A stretch of 64,000 bases of DNA from Edolisoma coerulescens (taxonomy: Eukaryota; Chordata; Aves; Passeriformes; Campephagidae), in NCBI GenBank assembly GCA_013397115.1, contig VWZW01004142.1, positions 1,608,464-1,672,463 on the forward strand, read 5' to 3'. A program made the translations under genes and the position numbers. Positions 1 through 11,433 of this stretch are shown one piece after another; position 1 is the first letter of the stretch, and the number at the start of each line of letters is the position of its first letter. The notes beneath the pieces are model-generated. The model ran no database searches, was not told the DNA's origin, and was given only the letters and a program-made list of their open reading frames with translations.

Positions 1-1484
1 TTTCACCTCATGATTTTTGTCCCTTTGGGAGCTCTATGTGAGGAGTGAAGCCTCTTTCTGTATTACCTGGCACAAAATATAAAACAGTTACTTTTCTAAA
101 TTGCTGTAAAAGGCCCCAGAAACCAAGGAATCCATCATTACAGCCCAGGATACAACTGTCCTCTGCCTTAGGTCTAAAATCAACAGTCTTCCGCCCTCTG
201 CCCCCATGGCTGGATGACTGACAAGTACTTCCTTAGAAAGAACTTTTGTATATGGACAACATTGATTTAATGACGATTAACACTCCTGGCTTCCCACAAA
301 GGGAAAGCAGAAGCACGTGCCACATTGCTGAGATACTTATATTATCCTTGGAAGATGTTTCCCGTGGGGCAAAGAGAAAGAAAAGCTAAAGTACATTTAT
401 TTTAGCATAAGATGACAAGAAAATGTCCTACATGCAAGAAGCAATATGCTTTTAACAATTTTTCTTACTGGAGAGATCAGAGTGTTTTCATTATCTCTAC
501 AACAAAATGTGCCAGAGTGCGTTAGGACCTGTGATTAATTCATTTTGATTGCTCTTATAACACTGCTTAGTATTTTTGTAGCTAGGAAAAATATCAATTC
601 CACTTCAGTTCCATATTGTTCATGAACATATACTAAATCACCAGTCACTTCGTGGAGAGAAAAACATGCTTAACATTTGCTGTCTCATGTTTACATCTGT
701 AAATAAATAGACTAGGTCAAATTTGGACTGGAGTTGTGCAGAACTGCTGACATGAGTTTTCTGGGATAAATCTATTCCTCCTGGCAGGAAAGAGATGCAT
801 TATAAAATGCCCCATCACTGGTGCGAGTGAATGACCCAGGGATGCTGGTTTTTTGAGCAAGATGTGGTCCTCTGATACTCCAGGAGTCAGCAAATGTAAG
901 ATGGCATAACTATGCTGATTTAGTGTTACTAAGGTTTTGACCCTGAGACTGGAAAACACTTATCTCAACCCTTCCTCCTCTACAAGACTACTTATGGAAA
1001 AAAATTGTAGAAATCAAGCAGCATAGCCTTGCAGGTGACGAAAGCAGGATGTGAAATTCCAGAAAACTAAGGTTTGTTTGGAGAAAGGGGAATCAAAAAT
1101 TGTCTGTAATGGGTTTCATTTATTCCTCTGTGATCTTAGCTGCTTCCTAACGCTCTATGGATGCAGAGTCAGGCTACTGATACCAGAATCTCAACAGTAA
1201 TTGACTACAGGGGACATGAACAGTGTGAAAACAACTCGTGTTTCCACGCTCGTTCTTAAATCCAGACTTGCCTGTGGTATCTTCCGTGTTTCCACTAGAT
1301 AGCTGTTTATTTGTGCCTCTCCATCTCTCAATCTCCACATCTATGTGCAATGTTTAATTAATTTTCAAATTTTTTCAATTATTTCCAATTACATAGTGAC
1401 ACTACTTATAAAAGGTACATCAGTGAAAGTGATGGATTTGGGCAAACATAAAAGTCTATTAGTCTTCTGATGAAGACTAATCTA

Positions 1485-2150
1485 CATCATTTACCTGGAC
1501 TTCTGCAAAGCATTTCACAGTGTCCTGCACAACATCCTTGTCTCTGAACTGGAGACATGGATTTGATGGATGGAACACTCGGTGGATAAGGAATTGGCTG
1601 GATGGTTGCACTCAAAGAGTTGTGGTCAATAGCTCAATGTCCAAGTGGTGACCAGTGACCAGTGGTGTTTCCGGGGGTCACTGTTGAGACCAGTGCTGTA
1701 AGATCTTTGTCAGCAACACAGACAGTGGGATTGAGAGCACCCTCAGCATGTTCACTGACCACACCCAGACGTGTGGTTCAGTTGACACACTACAGGGAAG
1801 GGATGCCACCCAGAGGGACCTTGACGGGCATGAAAGGTGGGTCTGTGCAAGTGTCATGAAGCTCAACAAGGCCAAGTGAAAGGTCCTGCTCCTGGGTAGA
1901 GGCAATGCCAAGCACAAATACAGGCTGGACTGAGAAGGGATTGAGAGCAGCCCTGACGGGAAGGACTTGGGGGTGTTGGTTGATGAGAAGCTCAACACAA
2001 GCTGGCAATGGGGTCTCCATCCATGGAGACAGTCAAAACCCAGATGCACACAGCCATCAACAATCTGCTCCAGCTAATCCTGCTCTGACCAAGGGGTTGG
2101 ACTAGACAATCTCTAGATGTGCCTCCCAACATTGGCAATTCAGTGAGTCT
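1485..2150 (+). mobile_element. CR1 LINE fragment, internally deleted, coding frames broken
   Basis: The stretch resembles the reverse-transcriptase part of CR1. The order of segments is a DFCKAFHSVLHNIL-like block, then RWIRNWLDG, then VVVNSSMSKW, then a thumb-like segment with KDLGVLVDEKLN near 1965-2000. These pieces lie in one frame but are interrupted by stops and small indels, so it is not functional. After about 2010 it jumps directly to the CR1 3' end (GGGTTGGACTAGACAATCTC at about 2094), so several hundred bases of the usual 3' part are missing. The octamer tail is degraded. Orientation is the same as the host gene. The end points are approximate. Confidence 0.8.
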
Positions 2151-5100
2151 GTCTCTGACACTTCATACTCCTTTTCCCTTCCCTGTCTCTGACATTGATA
2201 TGGAAGTCAGCTGGGTTGAGACTGTCTCAGAGTCTTCCCAGGACCACCTGAAAATCAGGGTGTCCTTCTTTCCTCACAGAATGGAGGTCATTTGCTTTCA
2301 GAAGGCCTGAATTTAAAAATCGCTTCTTTAGGAAAGCACTTACCAATTTGCTTGTCTGTGAGCAGGCTTTTGAGTCATTAAAATCATGGAGAACTTAGAA
2401 GGATTAATTAAAATTAAGTTCATGGACTTCTGAGAAAAGATGGACTCAAGTAAGTTCTTTCCTCACCTGGGGCTTTAAAGCATTCTTGGTTCGATATGTT
2501 CAATCTTCTGACCGTGTCTCAGTTCTCATGGCCTTTGCATTTCTTGTGAGGGTTTGGATTCAGTGCTACACTTGAGATTTATCTGCGACTCTCTTACAAG
2601 CAGCTATGACTACTACACCCAACTTCACAGGCTGAGTTGTAGATAATTGTGCTTGCAATATCTGTACTGGTTTTTAATTCATCTGTGGCTTCACATAGTT
2701 TGGTTGATCAAATGCATTGGTTTGAGGAACTGCTGCCATAGAAACCACAAAGCCACCACCACAGCACAAGAATAACTTGAGTTTCTATTCCTGTTCTCTA
2801 AATCTGGAATTTGCTATCCCTGTGGGCTCTCTAAAGTCTGACTCTGGTCTTTCCAGAACTTGCCATCAAGTGATTATCTGTTGCGCTTTCACTGTGAGGA
2901 GAAGAGTCCAGGACATCAAAATCCCTGCCTAACCCATACCTCAGTCTCTGGGGGATCTCTTCTACTTCTGCATAGTGTTAGATGGGAACACCTCTGGACA
3001 GGGACTCTTTAAGCCTCGCTCCTGAGGACTGGTCTTGGTTCCAGCAGGAAGGAGATTCTGCCTGGAGAAGTGTGCAGCAATAAGAAGCTTAAGTCCTTGG
3101 ACAAATGGCTGGGGCACTTTATGAGCATGGGGCTGAGCTGCCAAGACTACTCCTATGTTCTATATCAGAGAAGAATATCAGATAATATCAGGAAGAGTGA
3201 CCAAAATGCCTGGACTTGTCCCTCACAGCCAGGTTCCCCAGGTAATTGCTAGATAGAAGTAGCTTCACCTTCAGAGATGCTTTAAGAGTTGGCTAACTGC
3301 AACACTTACAGAAGGCTTTGGTTTCCGTGATGTTTTGATCTGATTTCACTTGCAGTACTTAAAATAAGATGCTTATCTGGCATTTCTGGCCACTACACCA
3401 AGTAAATTTCTCAGGTAATGCTATTATTTGCTCAATTCTAGAGACCTTCATCAGACTGAGATGCTTTAGTAAGGATTTTGTTACAAACCCATCATAACAA
3501 AGTCATCTCTGTGCCACAAAACTTGCAGCTATAGTGAGCAGTGGCAGCAGGCAGGGACACCATGACCCATGTCCTGAGCTGGCTACGTGTATAGCAGCTC
3601 TGGTCCAGAAGCCTTTGGCTAATGCTGAGCTGAAACCAGTGAGCCCTGCTGCATGCAAGCTGCATGCCAGACTGCCATGCTCAAGCTGACACTTATCATC
3701 TGCTCCAAATTGTGGCCAGCCTGTGGAATGAGCGGGGAGGCAGAAGGTCTCTGTGCTCCACCCACAGACACATGCCCTCAGGCTCCAGGTCTGAAAGGAT
3801 GCTGTACACCCATCACTTCAAGCTTCTCAGTTATTTAATCAAAACAATTAGGAGTGCTCGTGAATAACTGTTAGAGTATCACGACCTAAATAAAATAGAC
3901 AAAGCAAGGAAGTACTTGCTTCTCCAACATGCAAGCACACAGACGTTTATTGTTTGACCCTGTGATCTGATAAGCAGCCAGGTCCTAGTCAGAGAAAACA
4001 AACATATTTGGGTACTTAGCATCTAAGTAGTTGGGTGGAAAGAACTTTTTTTTGATGTGCTGTTGTTATGAAGTTACTCCTTATTTCTCCAGGCTTTAAT
4101 CAACTTATCGTCAGCCTAACAAAGACGGTTTGATGCTCAGCGAAGGCTGTATTCTCAGGCTTGCATGTGTGTGCAGTAATTCAGGGTCACTGAATCGATT
4201 GCTTGTTGCAGTCATGGATCAAGGCACGCAGGATCTCCCTTTATCACATTTGAGAAGTATCAGGATTATCTGCGGTTGCAATACAGCAAGCAGTTTTGCT
4301 GCTTTTCCGAGTCACCATGACACTGCTGAATTAATAATAACAGCACATGTACTTTTGCAAAAGAGCTGAAGAGTAGATTCCCTTTTGCAAAGGCAGCTAG
4401 TGGACTTTTTTCCTGATTACTTTTCTCTTGTAGTTACACGGGCTGAACCTGCAGTTACAGAGATGAAAGCAGAAAGCTCCAGCTTTCTGCTCTATTTAAA
4501 ATGAAGTCATAAGGCTGGCTATTGCCTTTCTGCAGACCTGGGCAGAGTGCTCTGATTCTACTGCAATACTCAGATGTCAGCACTGAGGTTAGATGTCAGA
4601 GTTACCTACCCAGTAAACTCAACTAAGAAAGGCTGCATTTCCTGACATACTCCTTTCCTTCTTTTTAAGGACTTAGTACTTTTTCAATAAAAATAAATTT
4701 AATTTGTGGCTACATTTCAGCTCCATTGGTTTGATGGTATAAGTGGAGCAATAGCAGCTTTGGATTTAGAGCAGTCGTGTGGCTGAGTCTCTCTGTGCAG
4801 CTTTCATGTGGTCTGGTGAGACATTCTTAGAATCCCCAAACATTTTTGAAGATCCTAAACTGGAGACATTCACAATTCTTCCCTCCCTTTCTACCATTAA
4901 TCCTTCATGTTTTAACAAGCACTGAAGTTAATACAGCCTACACTCTTTCCTGTCACACTGGGCGCCCCTCCCTCCTTTCTTTCTCTTGAATAAAGCAATC
5001 TGTTCTTTCCCGTCCATACTCTTGTAAATCAAAGGGTAGATGTCGACACACACCATAACCAAGTATAAACTTCCTTTTTTTAATTAAACAGAATTCTGAC

Positions 5101-6119
5101 ATTTGGTTTGAAGAAGTGTTTGTTTGGTTTTATTTATTTTTTTTAATATGTGAAGGATGTCAACTGCTTTTATTTTATTTTTAGTAGAGATGAAATTTGT
5201 ATGGAACCACAAATAATCTCTAGCACAAAATCTTTCAGATGTTATTTCATAGTCTAATAGGAAGACAGTTGGAGGGGAACAGTACAGAAGTCTTGGAATT
5301 TGAAGCTTTTAGAATTAAGAGATAATCTCTTTGGTAAAGGTTTTTGTACACATAAATCATGTTTTAACTTCCTTTTCAAATATAATTTCAAAACCAGCTG
5401 TAATTCTGTTGCTATTCTCTCTGCTGTTTTCTTATTACTAGTAATTATACTGAGACAGTTATATGAAACACAGAAATATTCAAATTCACAATAGCAGACA
5501 CTAAAACAAGACTCTTGGAAGGAAAACAGGCTCTATTTCAGTGTACAATACCATGTATCTTAGTAGCCAGAGCAAAGTCACCCTAGAGTTGCCTCTTTCA
5601 AGATATCTTGCACCTTTTGTGGTGCAAAAAGGATGTTACAGGGCCCTAAACCAGAGAAACAGTGTTCAGATCTGATACCCCTACTTTCCATGATTATTCT
5701 CAGTCCATGACCGCCCAGAAAAAAAGGGCTTTATTTAGTAATTCAGTTGCTGTTTTATTTCTAGATGATGGTTTTAATCCACCTTTGCAGTTGAAGTATA
5801 TCATCCATATGATGTATGGGGCCAGATATATGTGTGTATGGCAATGCAGGAATGAAATGGTCAACCAGAAGAAGGTTGGGCAGCTCTCAGAGGGACTGTG
5901 AGTGCTTAGACTCTTTAAATCTTGCTCTTGGTGAGCAGGAGTGAGAACAAAAGGTTATGAGTAAGTGGCATGTGTACTTCTGGCCTTCCTCTTTATTTAT
6001 TCCTCAGGAGGGCAGACGTAAGCGATCAGAGGTTCAGTCCCTGTTCTTCAGTTCCTGTGGATGAAAGACTATGAGTTTGGCATCTTTTCACGATTTTAGC
6101 TAAGGAGCAGTACCACAGC

Positions 6120-6780
6120 TTTGTCCCTCTGCTCTCAGTCTCTCAAGCATGGAAAAGGATCTGCCACTTCAGCAAGAGGGCCAACCGTGTCCTGGGGGGC
6201 ATCAGGCACAGCCTCGCCAGCCGGGCAAGGGAGGGGATTGTCCCACTCTGCTCTGCGCTGGGGCGGCCTCACCTTGAATATTGTGGGCAGTTTGGGGTGC
6301 CACGATATAAAAAAGACATGAAACTGTTAGAGAGTGCCCAAAGGAGGGCCATGAGGATGGTGAAGGGTCTGAAGGGGCTGAGGTCACTTGGTCTGTTCAG
6401 CCTGTAGAAGTGGAGACTGAGGGGAGATCTAGCTGCAGTTACAACTTCCTCATGATGGGAAGAGGAGGATCAGGCACTGATCTCTTCACTCTTGTGACCA
6501 GTGACAGGACTCCAGGAAATGGCATGAAGCTGAGTCAGGAGGGATTTATGCTGGATATCAGAAAAAGGTTTTTCACTCAGAGGGTGGTTGAGCACTGGAG
6601 CAAGCTCCCCCAGGAAAGTGTTACAGCACCAAGCCTGACAGAGTTCAAGAAGCATTTGGACAAGGCTCTCAGGCACATGGTGGTTCTTAATGGGTCCTGT
6701 GCAGGGTCAGGAGTTGGACTCGATGATCCTGATGGGTCACTTCCAACTCAGTATATTCTATGATTCTATGATTCTGTAAT
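6120..6780 (+). mobile_element. CR1 LINE 3' fragment with intact octamer tail
   Basis: The sequence follows the CR1 3' end: an RANRVLGGIR-like start, a block around CTCACCTTGAATATTGTGGGC, AGGAGGGCCATGAGGATGGTGAAGGGTCTG, and a late block reading RFFTQRVVEHWSKLPQESV. The canonical ending is GGAGTTGGACTCGATGATCC followed by TTCTATGATTCTATGATTCTG at about 6758-6778. A 117-codon open frame (6410-6763) remains, but it is only the C-terminal end of ORF2 and has no RT core. It is 5'-truncated, as is usual for LINE copies, and lies in the same orientation as the host gene. The 5' end is approximate. Confidence 0.92.
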
Positions 6781-9700
6781 CTCACCTGCAGTTGATTTCA
6801 TTGCCTGCTGTTGCCTGTGTCAGAGTGACCCACAGCAGCTTGCCACTGATGGTAGTGCTTTTTCACATGCGTGTGGTCAGCTAGAAAATCCACCCAGGAG
6901 TTTCCTGAGAGTCTGCTGCTATATAACCTGGTATTCTGGAGCCTAGAAATGCCTGTGAACTCTTCGGATTGCTTCTTCCCACTGACAAAGTATTGTTTTG
7001 AGATACATCTGGTGTCAGGCGTAGGCATATGGCACCAGTATGGCAGTGCTGGCTCCGGGGGTGGTTTCCTGCAGAAGAGGTCTGGCTGAAGGCAGTAGTC
7101 ATTGCCTATTGAGAGTTATTATTATTTAGCACCCAGGTCTTTGTGAACTTGTTCGACTGGTGGCTGGGCAGAGTGCCATCCGAGCGTATGGACATGAGCA
7201 GAGACAGCTGAGTCTCCAGGGCCTTACACACATCAGATGTGGGTACTGAGGTCAGGCTTCTCAGTAAGGAGAAGCTAAATGACTGTCTGTCCCAAGCACG
7301 TGTACCTGTGGTTGACGGGGTATGCCATCATTAATCCAAATCTGGGCCGTATTAAGCTTCTAAAATAAAAAACAGCTTTGCCAGCCACTTGAAGAGGGCT
7401 GGGGGCCTGTTTGGATCAGTGCATCAGTGGGGAGGGAAGGAGGGAGGGAAGGAGAAGGGAGGCAGAGGCGGCTCCACAGTGCTCCTCCCCATGAGCTGAG
7501 GTGACCTGACCCTCCACCAAGGCAGGGGTCTAAGGGTGCTGCCTTCCTACTTCTACTGGACTGCAGACCTCTCCAAGGGCTGGGAAACACTTCTGTTTGT
7601 GAGGCCCAGCCCCCTCCTTGCTGTAACAAGAGCACAGACATCTCACGTTTTGTGTCTTAATTATGTTTTCAGCGCGGTTCTTGCAGCAGCTGGGAGCAGA
7701 AGCTTTAGCATTTGAGAAGCAGGATTGCCTGTTTGCTGGGCAAAACCCCCAGGTTTACCAGCCTGAGCTCTCTCTTATGCTTGGGTAGTGCATGTGGGAA
7801 CATGGAACTAAGGTTTGCCCCTCTGGCCCTTGGAGATGTGCTCGCCTTTGCAGAGAGGCAGAGCATGCACAGGGGATGAGGCAGCAGCACCAGTATTGTG
7901 GCCTCAGTAAGAGTAGAACATCTGGGTGGAAGATCACAAAGCCAGAAGCACCAGAAGTACTTCGGTAAGGCCACTGAGAAAGCTAAGGAGAGACAGAGAA
8001 AGCAAAATCCAGTAGGCTGTATTTGCATAGAGGGAGAAAACACCTGAGCATTAAGCTAAAGTAAATACTGAAATGATTCAGTGCACAGTGCAATTCAGAG
8101 AAACGCAGACAACCAGACACTGGGATTTTGCCTGTCTCTTGTGGGTCCCAGCAGTTGCTCAGACAGATGCTCTGTGGCACCCATAATAAGATAATGCTGG
8201 GAATCTCCTAGTCTAAATGCTGCTTTTCTACTGTGAACACTAGGCTCCCTGTGGAATTGCCTTCTGACATGATTCCTCCTACATTTATTTATGTGCTGTT
8301 GCCATATACTGTGAAACTAGCTGCTTCTGTCCTCTGCAACAGGTAACTAAGCACCTACAGTATAAAATATCCCTAACTGAAAAACTGGGAAGCTTTACCA
8401 TTGCTGTTGGAAAGTGCCGTGAGATTTCCCTAGAAGGGTGTGGTAGAAGTGCAACCAAGGATATGCTGTTATTTAAAAACCTGACCATGTGCTGGTTCCT
8501 CCCCTTTTGAAGTCAGTGGCGAAGCTGTTTTAGAGCAGCAAGACTACTTGAACAGGCAAACAAGAGGCAGCCTGGGGGCAGAACAGGCTTACAGGGAATG
8601 GTTTTTGCTGCTGTCCTTGAGCACAGAGCTGTTCAGACAGACTGGAGACCTGTCAGCCACTCTCTCCCATTAAGACTAAGAAATGAATGCTTTTCAAGTT
8701 GTTAAATGAATAGGCTTGATCTTACAGCCCTTACTCATCTGAGTACTGCCATTAATTTTAAGAAAATAATCACTATATTAAGTGCTATGGAATGGAGTCC
8801 CTAAATTGTTAAATTCTAATATTTGACAGAATTTTTTATTGGATAGAAAAATAATGCTGACATAATTAAAAGGATGTGAACATTTCACCTTTTGAAGACT
8901 ACAAGCTACTTTGGAGCGAGATGTGAAACTACATGCAGTGCAGAGAACTCAAGCCCGTGTCATGTCTGTAGGTTATTTTTGAACTTTATGAAAAACACAC
9001 TTTAGCAGTTTCTATCCTGACCATTCAACTGTATTCTGGCATTCTAAATGCAAAAACATGCTAACCATGAAAGCAGAATGTTTAAAAATACACTGTCCAC
9101 TTGGCTTCTTTGCCCTGCTTTAGAGTCTCCTAAGTTTGTTTGGGACAAACTTGGGAACTTTGTTGTGGAATGACTGTTTGAATTGGGGTTTCTTAAAATA
9201 CATGTGGAGCCTTGTAGCTGCTGTGGGGTGTACACAGTGGTGGAGCTGTACTATTTTAAAATCATCTGGCTATTTCACTTCATGTAAGAATATCTGTCAG
9301 CTTAGTTATAAGGAATGAGAGGGGTTGATTAAAACAACTCACAAAGCCATTAAACAAAGAGATAAAATGTAGAACATGTGCTGTAGGGTCGTTTTAATTA
9401 TAATGTGGATCTGTGGAAACTGGATGGCAGCTGCAGTGTAGCTGAGTTTTAAACCCCCCTTAATAGTACCTACCTCCTGCTCCTTAGAGGTGGGATTTCT
9501 TTTCTGTAAAGCTAGGTCCTTTGGAAATGGTGTTTGGAAGCTACCTCTCATTGCTATGACTGACCATAATGGAATTGCTGTGCTCAAGCACTTAGATTTG
9601 GACTAAAATAGGCATTTATGTACACTAACCATCTAGTCATTAGGTGCTAGACTATGTAACATCAGAGAAATGTATGCAGAAGCGTTAGTCAAGGAGGAAG

Positions 9701-10040
9701 GTATAAAGATATCAAGTGAACAGCCATGAGAATGCAGAGAGAGTGGAGAAGAAAAAAAGTAATGGCAGCTTTTTTCATTGTCTTGATTATCTTACTAGGT
9801 CAAAAAACCCCAGTACTAAACATACTGCTGTATGCTACAAGTATGTCTATTAAGTTAATTTAACATATAATCTGGCTTTAAACAATTGATATCAGACAGC
9901 CACATGAATTCAGTAAAAACTATTTAAACATCCCACTTTGCTTTATTCTTATTGACGTAGTTATAGGCATCAAGAGTTAGCATAATTAATTCTAGCCCTG
10001 TCAGAAGGGGCTTCAAGTCTCTCTTGAGTTCAAATCAGTC

Positions 10041-10070
10041 TGTAGCAGTCTGTAGTAGTCTGGAGCAGTG
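10041..10070. repeat. Three-copy decamer tandem repeat
   Basis: The unit TCTGTAGCAG occurs three times in a row with small changes (TCTGTAGCAG, TCTGTAGTAG, TCTGGAGCAG). It is a short minisatellite seed with no evident function. Confidence 0.7.
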
Positions 10071-10432
10071 AGGAAAGGAGGCAATGCATCTGCCCAACTC
10101 AAAGTTTTTCCAACCCGATCCACTTCTGCCAGAGACAGGGCCATTACCTAGGCAGACACTGGGTCTAGTTCAGCTAGGCAGCTCCAGTGTTCCTAATGCA
10201 GCAAAGTTTACTTAAATGTCTGCCATGCTTTTTACGCAAATGAAATAGAGAAATCTGGTTAACTCTTTGTCACTGAATAAAGTGTGTTCCACATAGGAAC
10301 ACCAACACTTCAAAATATCTGGTCATTAAAATATAAAAGAAGATTTGCATAAAACAAAGACATAACATCCCTGACCAATTATATAAAAATGGGAAATAAT
10401 TCTTTAAGAAGATCATGGAAGACTTGAAGGAG

Positions 10433-11178
10433 TTACTGCTTCTTGCTCTTGTCTGTAGCTTGTTGGCACATGAAGGTTCTGGGGACTGTTCCCTTGAGGA
10501 CTTCAGCTGTTGTATGTTATTTTAAAGACATTGAAAAATGGTAGTTGGGATAGATAACCACCTCCATACTGGCTTGTGGGACACTCTCCCATGTAGTCAG
10601 GGTAACCATCATACCAGTCTGGCTCCTTAGCATCCTCAGCTTAAAAAAATGTACAAGGACAACTCAGCTGCCATTAGGATGAGGAAAAACTCAGCTCTGC
10701 TTAAACAGGGTCAAGGAAAATGTGGTTCCCTTTGCTCTTAGAAGACCTCGGTAGCAGAGAAATCAGTCATTGATCCAACAATGAGACACTGCTTGTCAGC
10801 TGATGCTCTCAAGACAGCAGACCTTGAGGTGAACTTTGGAGGGTCTTTCACAGACTTACCTCAAATTGCCTGAGTTGAAAGTTAGAGGAGAAACAGGGGA
10901 AGAGCTCTCCCTGATGGGATATCATAGGCCAGGATGTCAATCGCTGTTCGGTTGGCATCTGGTTAGTTGAAGTTCTCACTTCTGGAAATGAAATGAAGCA
11001 CTTTACCATCACTGTCATGGAGAGGTTATCTCAGGTTTTTAGCATCATGCTTAGACTCATCCTGTATTTTCCCTAGGACCAATGGAACAACACATTTTAG
11101 GGTCAAAATTAGCTCTTTGTACATGTCTGTTGGCTTTAGTAGAATTACTGGTGTGCAGGGAGTATGAATAGAGTTCAT
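10433..11178 (-). pseudogene. Possible decayed processed pseudogene, parent unknown
   Basis: Read on the minus strand from 11178, one frame gives protein-like text through about 200 codons with scattered stops. Examples are PVILLKPTDMYKELILTLK, HDSDGKVLHFISRSENFN, PDANRTAIDILAYDIPSGR and CLIVGSMTDFSATEVF. A second frame then reads AEDAKEPDWYDGYPDYMGE, and a third ends in QQATDKSKKQ and a stop at 10433-10435. A pattern of good residue composition broken by single stops and frame changes suits an old retrocopy. I do not recognise the parent protein. No poly(A) tail or target-site duplication was found. Chance open frames are a real alternative. Confidence 0.25.
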
Positions 11179-11286
11179 ACAGTGATTCCTAAAATACAAA
11201 ATGTTAATTACAGCATGCTTCCCTAGGGAGAGAATTGAAGATGGCTGACCATGTAACCCCTCTCTTCTCTCCCTCTTTTACTCCAG

Positions 11287-11433
11287 TCCTCCGTGATGTC
11301 GGTCTGTTTTGCCCGCTTTCACCCAAACCTGGTCGTCGGTGGAACATACTCTGGCCAAATTGTCCTGTGGGATAATCGCAGTCACAGGCGCACTCCGGTT
11401 CAGAGAACTCCCTTATCTGCTGCTGCTCACACG
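11287..11433 (+). CDS. DYNC1I1: DYNC1I1 coding exon 11 (WD40 blade segment)
   Basis: This exon encodes 49 residues, SSVMSVCFARFHPNLVVGG... to ...LSAAAHT, in phase 0 at both ends. The segment GTYSGQIVLWDNR is a WD-repeat core whose LWD occupies the conserved WD position. The exon is bordered by a long pyrimidine tract and CAG acceptor (11260-11286) and a GTAAGG donor at 11434. It matches the dynein intermediate chain family with no breaks. It sits in the first part of the C-terminal propeller that binds the dynein heavy chain, and the preceding exon should end in ...HCQ. Confidence 0.96.

Larger units (their letters stand above)
1..11286 (+). other. Intron 10 (3' part, runs off window start)
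   Basis: No DYNC1I1 exon was recognised in this stretch; the residues expected just before exon 11 (ending ...FHCQ in the family) were not found. It contains two CR1 LINE fragments (about 1.5-2.15 kb and 6.12-6.78 kb), a short decamer repeat at 10.04 kb and a possible decayed minus-strand pseudogene at 10.43-11.18 kb. The rest is AT-rich single-copy-looking sequence with only short random open frames. It ends in a strong pyrimidine tract and CAG acceptor at 11284-11286. Confidence 0.8.

Noticed and set aside
6410..6763. 117-codon open frame as a host gene
   Set aside because: It is the C-terminal end of the CR1 ORF2 inside a truncated LINE copy with a typical CR1 tail.
9403..9425. GTGGATCTGTGGAAAC, resembling the DLWN motif of the missing exon
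   Set aside because: It lies upstream of exon 11, out of gene order, and the surrounding codons do not match the dynein intermediate chain.
10021..10075. Possible CRISPR-like repeat array
   Set aside because: The repeats are immediate 10-bp tandem units without spacers in a vertebrate intron; simple minisatellite.
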